NCBI GenBank assembly: GCA_028023455.1
Contig: JAQFVV010006293.1
Span: forward strand, 3,765,059 to 3,829,058
Source of the DNA: Epiperipatus broadwayi
Lineage: Eukaryota; Onychophora; Udeonychophora; Euonychophora; Peripatidae
Direction: 5' to 3'
Length of the DNA stretch: 64,000 nucleotides
Positions 59,342 through 64,000 of this stretch are shown piece by piece (positions within the stretch are counted from its first letter, which is position 1; the number at the start of each line of letters is the position of its first letter). Under the pieces are notes generated by a model. The model was not told the DNA's origin. It did no database searches and saw only the letters and a program-made list of their open reading frames with translations. Position numbers and translations under genes: made by a program.

Positions 59342-59792
59342 TGTGTAGTGGGATATACTAGCGATACTATTGATTGATTACAATTATGCATAAATGATAC
59401 TACATAGAACAAAGGAGGTGCACAGATGGAGTCAGCAGTAGGCAGATAATAAATACTAATGTGGATGAAGTATTTGGTAACATTCCCATTTATAATAATA
59501 ATTATTTGCTAGAGATTCGTTATAATATTACACCTACATATAAGAATAATAACTGCTGGATTATTCATTGTAACTAACATTTAATTTGATTCTTGTTAGT
59601 AATTCCTACTCACATATTAACAACTAGGCTCACTGGAATACTAATTTGAATATTCCCGCCAAGAACTATTGGCTAGGTTAATATAATACATGCATGGAGT
59701 ATTATGAACATTATACAATATTGAGCCAGTTAGACATTAGTTAGCTAACAATTATTTGATAAATTGATTAACCTTCATGGTTAAACAAAACA
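59342..59792 (+). repeat. 3' LTR of nested Gypsy element
   Basis: About 451 bp, TGTGTAGTGGGATATACTAG...AAACAAAACA. Confidence 0.85.
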
Positions 59793-60029
59793 TTATGGAT
59801 ATATTTAAACACTTATTTTAGCAATAGAACATAATATATATTTTAGCAATACAACATAATTGAATTTGTATAGATCCTAACAGAAATAAAAATAAATAAA
59901 TAAAAAAATACTTTAACAGTCTAATTTATTCACAAATTTCTAATATTTAAATATTCATCATGTTTATCTTTTTCACATGTATGTGATCATATATGTATTG
60001 GTCGTATAAGTCAGAGGAGGTGATTAAAG

Positions 60030-60070
60030 GGAGCTTGAAAGTCTGGGTTCAAATTCCCTCTTATTTTATA
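60030..60070 (+). repeat. Partial SINE end related to the foldback elements
   Basis: GGAGCTTGAAAGTCTGGGTTCAAATTCCC carries the same tRNA-like tail as the arms of the elements at 48914-49470 and 60739-61170. Only this end is present, within the right part of the hAT element. The full motif spans about 60030-60058. Confidence 0.5.
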
Positions 60071-60230
60071 ATAAGGCTGAATTCAAGAAACAAGGTAATG
60101 CATATTTTTTCCTCCTAAAATTATCAAAATATTTATGTACAAATTACAAGGGGAAATAATAAATGTGTTTATGTTTATCATAATAAAAAGAGCCATATTC
60201 GGCTTGAGAGACGCAGTTTGCCAACCCCTA

Positions 60231-60238
60231 GTCTAGTA
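60231..60238. repeat. 8-bp target-site duplication of hAT-type element (right)
   Basis: GTCTAGTA, identical to 54738-54745. Confidence 0.92.
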
Positions 60239-60738
60239 TAAAATTGATCATACAATTAATAATTCAAATATAATAAATTAGAAAAGTTTTTTTTTTTTTA
60301 AAAACATATTATGAAAAGTATCATAAATTTTGATACATAAATACAAATAGCAACATTATAGCACAAATGTTAAAAAAAACATTCTAAGCAACATATAACG
60401 GAAGTTTAATGATATTGAATATGCAATATAGTTCAAACACAAAGACATTAACTTTTTTCTAGAATTTGCCATTTTTATTTTATTCCAAGAAAGTTATTGT
60501 TTTGCAGAATAAAAAAAATGAGATTTAGCAAATTTGTAATCTTTATTTTAATATCGACAATAAACTCATTGCTGGAATTCTAACTAAAATGATTTTGTAT
60601 TTTTTTTGTTTGATTTTTTTATAAACTATTGTGGTTTACATTATTATAGTGTTTCCTAAAAAGGTTTACAGTGATTCTAAAGTATCAGATAATAAACTGC
60701 GGTGATATTATTATACAAATGGATATAACTCAAAGTTT

Positions 60739-61170
60739 TGAAATACAGGCATTCTTCATATACCTGGAGCTTAATTGTAAACATAGGGATTTTGAACACA
60801 GACTTTCAAGCACCCTTCAACTAGTCACACTATCTCATACCACTGATATACATGACCACACACATGTAGAAAAGATAAATAATTACAGTATACATTTTGA
60901 ACCAGCACTCACCAGTTGGTTCAAATTGTCAAGAGTTGGAGGTTGGAGTAGATTGAAGCCAGGCCATTAAAGTATGAAGATTTTCTATGATTATATATAT
61001 TGGGGGAGATGATAATCTGGACCAACTGATGAATGCTGGTTCAGCACAAAATGTATACTGTAATTAATCTTTTCTACATGTGTGCGGTCATGTATATCAG
61101 TGGTATGAGATAGTGTGAATAGTTGAAGGATGCTTGAAAGTCTGTGTTCAAATCCCCTATATTTATAACT
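60739..61170. repeat. Head-to-head SINE-like foldback element, copy 2
   Basis: Same family and layout as 48914-49470: left GAAATACAGGCATTCTTCAT, then the inverted arm (ACTTTCAAGCACCCTTCAAC), a short middle, then the plus arm GATGATAATCTGGACCAACT ... GCTTGAAAGTCTGTGTTCAA ATCCCC. The middle spacer (about 60930-61000) differs between the two copies. The 99-codon open frame through the left arm is incidental. Confidence 0.8.
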
Positions 61171-64000
61171 CAAAACTATATAATTATAATTATCATCAAA
61201 AATAGAAAGAAGTTTAATCCATTATGCTGCTTTTACATATATTTAAATAAATCAATGATATATAATATAAAATATCATTATATAACAGGAATAATTATAA
61301 TTATATATACATATTATTTCTGTCATATAAGGATATTTTATATTATATCATTGATTTTTATAATTATATAGTTATTTGTTTGAGAGATTATGTTACATTT
61401 GGTTATCCAAATGGCAGATTGATCAACACATCATTATTCAATTGACCATACTGAAGATTTTTTTATTTTCCTCATCTGACAATCTAAAGATAGTAAAAAA
61501 TATCACAATATAATCGATTGAATGCATCATTCATCTACTGCACTAAGCTGCATTGGACATAAAACATATTTTTTAATGTAATTTAATTAAAATATTTTTA
61601 TTAAACATTGTGATTACATTATATTTATTAAAATAATATTGATTCTTTCTTACTTATAAAATCTAAAAGTTTTTGAGAGCATTATTGATTAGTCTAGTAT
61701 GTATGCTCTACATAGTTTGGTGTAGTGATAGAATAAAAGACTGAAGTTAAAGGTCCATGGATTTACCATAGTTCTGTACTTTCTCTAACTTCTTATGAAC
61801 TCCTGGAGAAAGAAACCATTTGATTATTATTATTTTTTTTAAAAATCATAAATTCATTAATTACATCTTTTGATGCCAGATAAATTGCGATTTTTTTTTT
61901 ATAATTACCATTTGTTCTTTAACTCTAACATGACCATTTATCTGTTTTCCCAATGAGATTTAAATTGCAATCATGAGAAGATTTTAAATATCCTGCATTA
62001 TTAAATCATGTTTTAAATACAAAAACAACAATCTTACAACATTAAATCTAAAGTTCTTGATAAGTTTTTTTCATAATTTATTGAATATGAATTTAACTAT
62101 GTAACAAGTCTTTAAGCAATCTAGAAAACATCTGAAAAAGAACCAAACTTCTGAGTAAGTTTAATTTTCATAATGAATATGTACTAATACATTTATTAAA
62201 AAAAATGTAAGATGTAAATTTAGAAACAAAACAGTTTATAAGAGATATTAATAATTTAGCAAAGCAAATTTTATACAAATTATCTCACATGTTCTATAAG
62301 ATAACTGAAAGTTGAAAATATATTAGTATGAAAACATGTGCTGATGTCAGTTTTGAACATAATTACTAAATGCAAACATTAGAATTATAACAGTAATATT
62401 ATATAATTGTAATACAAATAAGCTTAAGAATGGTAAAACATTTTTAATTGAAAACAATCATTATAAAACTCTTACTTTTAATTTCAGCAAACAAACAAAA
62501 AATAATATACCACACTCCTCTATTTATAAATATTAAACTATTTAGATATATTGTAAATCACATTTAGTACATCATCAATTTATTTATTATTAAAATAGTT
62601 TTTTTAAAGTAAAATAGTTTTTATTTTTATTAAAAAATAATGTTATTTTAGTTATTTTTTTTTGGTATATAACATCCAAAATTTATAAGCAAAAGTAATT
62701 CTCCTATCTCTACTCTAGTTCCCTATACTGTAACTTTGGTTAATCAGTGGTTACAATATGATAGTCCTATTAGACTAGTTTATGGCTTTTATCTTTAGAG
62801 ATCCAAATATAAAATCATTATAGTTATTAATCTACAGCTAACTTTAATAACTTCTTTTCTATTTTCAAAATAATAGTCTGAAATTAAAAAACCCAAGGGT
62901 TTGGATACAAGATAATCTGATTATATACCTGACATCAAGTCAATAATTATAAATTTAAAAAAAAATGCATGTTATGATAATAACACTATAAAATTGTAAA
63001 CATAATTTTTTTTTTTTTTTTACATTTGCAAAGATATTTAATACTGTATTAATAAAAAATAAATAATAATATTTAAACAAGTAAAAGATATTTATGAGTT
63101 ATTTGAATGTTGGACCAATAAAATATTTCATATTTTTTTTTTGACATTAGAAATATTAGTACTTGTTAAGATTTAATTTGACAGAAACAGTCATTTTGGA
63201 GTGTGTCCATATATATATAGTACACATTCCAATTTAGCCTATGACTAAATTGCAATAGTGTGCATAAAATAAAAAAAATCATCATCACATTTTCTTGTAT
63301 AGGAATAAAAACTGTAGGGAATCCAAGTTCAAACCCTACATGATCAAGTTCCCAAAAGTCTAGGACAGAGAGAATGGGAGAAATATTTATGCTCTCCCTA
63401 TTTATTTTTGTATTGGTAAAACAAAAAGAATAATATATACATTTAATAGCTGAATTTAAAAGTTAGAATTAAAACGCATATAAACAGTTGTCTGTAAACA
63501 CAGACTCAATAGATATTTTTTTTTTATTTTGATTATTAACCTTCTTCAAAATTAATTTATGCTTAATAAATTCTCATATTCTTTCTATAATAATACTTTA
63601 ATTCTAATAGTCTTACTAATTTGTTTTCTGAATATTAAGTTATAGTTTTCTTTTTTTTTAATCATTCAGATTATTTTGATAGGCAGATTTTATATGTTTG
63701 GAATATCTCAGTGTATGCCTGTATTTGCAGACATAAACTTACAGTTACACATATATTTAAAGAAAAGGTTTTATACTAAATCATTTTTATAATTTTTATA
63801 AAAGTTATATTATTTAAAAACAGTTATATTATTTAAGAAGCAATTTATTTTTATTTTGTCTGAAAAGAGAGTTTCACTTAACCTTTCACAAAAATGTCCA
63901 ACTAAGGTCAGAGATAGATAAAACAGATAAATGTTAACTTTAGATTGAGACAGCTTGATAAACCCCAGATCATTTTTGATTTTTAATCAACAATAACATT

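Larger units (their letters stand above)
54849..59792 (+). mobile_element. Decayed Ty3/Gypsy LTR retrotransposon nested in hAT element
   Basis: Direct LTRs flank a 4.1-kb interior. In order it shows gag remains with two zinc-knuckle-like Cys clusters, a protease motif, RT, RNase H and integrase, all with stops and frameshifts. The order (protease, RT, RNase H, integrase) places it in Ty3/Gypsy rather than Copia. I could not read a convincing target duplication around the LTRs. Confidence 0.85.
54746..60230. mobile_element. hAT-type TIR element carrying an inserted Gypsy retrotransposon
   Basis: The left end CAGGGGTAGGCAAAC and the right end (as complement) TAGGGGTTGGCAAAC form terminal inverted repeats, with a further shared AAAGAGCCAT / ATGGCTCTTT a little inside. 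The ends and the exact 8-bp duplication GTCTAGTA are the hallmarks of the hAT superfamily. No hAT transposase is visible. The interior is mostly a Ty3/Gypsy element with its own LTRs (54849-59792). The remaining hAT sequence is only about 100 bases on the left and 440 on the right, so the host was probably a short non-autonomous hAT element. Confidence 0.88.
54575..64000 (-). other. Next intron of the guanylate cyclase gene (to window end)
   Basis: No further cyclase exon (linker or kinase-homology domain) was seen on the minus strand up to 64000. It contains the hAT-type element with its Gypsy passenger and a foldback SINE. The part from 61170 to 64000 is AT-rich without recognisable features, apart from a tRNA-like GGAATCCAAGTTCAAACCC near 63316. 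Confidence 0.7.

Noticed and set aside
60671-61173. Two open frames sharing the peptide FEHRLSS.LQL..LSHTTDIHD on opposite strands
   Set aside because: They are the two arms of a foldback SINE-like element read in opposite directions; the shared peptide reflects the inverted repeat.
1-64000. CRISPR array, bacterial operon or prophage
   Set aside because: Spliced exons, long introns, SINE/LINE/LTR elements and base composition show eukaryotic DNA. The regular array at 19763-20348 is a simple tandem repeat without spacers.

Overview
This window is AT-rich, repeat-dense metazoan nuclear DNA. The only recognisable host gene is a receptor-type (membrane) guanylate cyclase on the minus strand. Three in-phase coding exons are visible: 54451-54574, 40473-40541 and 3919-4093. 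They encode consecutive parts of the class III cyclase catalytic domain, from just after the dimerisation linker to the ...RIGIHSG block. They join through introns of about 13.9 kb and 36.4 kb, and the gene continues beyond both window edges. The organism is an invertebrate with a transposon-rich genome and long introns. A lophotrochozoan or chelicerate is possible, but the sequence does not decide it.

The introns are filled with nested mobile DNA. From low to high coordinates they hold: two large foldback repeats with a direct-direct-inverted layout (5378-6237 and 6316-7632); a solo LTR of a long-LTR family, here called family A (7640-9852); the 3' part of a decayed Ty3/Gypsy element on the minus strand (about 12.3-14.63 kb); a complete non-coding family A element with ~1.9-kb LTRs, a tRNA-Lys-like primer site, a 4-bp target duplication and an internal array of six ~96-bp repeats (17459-22280); a complete family B LTR element (23083-29188) whose only substantial ORF is a coiled-coil, very basic gag-like protein, inserted with an ATAG target duplication into an older related gag-bearing element (about 22.7-32.46 kb); a decayed LINE (about 32.46-34.4 kb); and a second family A solo LTR (44283-46165).

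Further right are two head-to-head, tRNA-like-tipped foldback SINEs (48914-49470 and 60739-61170), a second remnant of the same LINE family (about 50.0-50.7 kb), two small inverted-repeat elements (51.3 and 52.2 kb), and a hAT-type TIR element with an 8-bp target duplication (54746-60230). The hAT element is filled by a decayed Ty3/Gypsy retrotransposon with its own LTRs. Just before the last of these lies a short orphan coding block on the minus strand, with a splice-acceptor-like start, a stop codon and a polyadenylation signal (53555-53764).

Functionally there is one working gene fragment, whose transcript must splice across all of this, plus several layers of retrotransposons. None of the retrotransposon copies is visibly able to move by itself. 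The two gag-bearing family B copies and the family A copy lack any visible pol, so they look like non-autonomous passengers that would need enzymes supplied from elsewhere.
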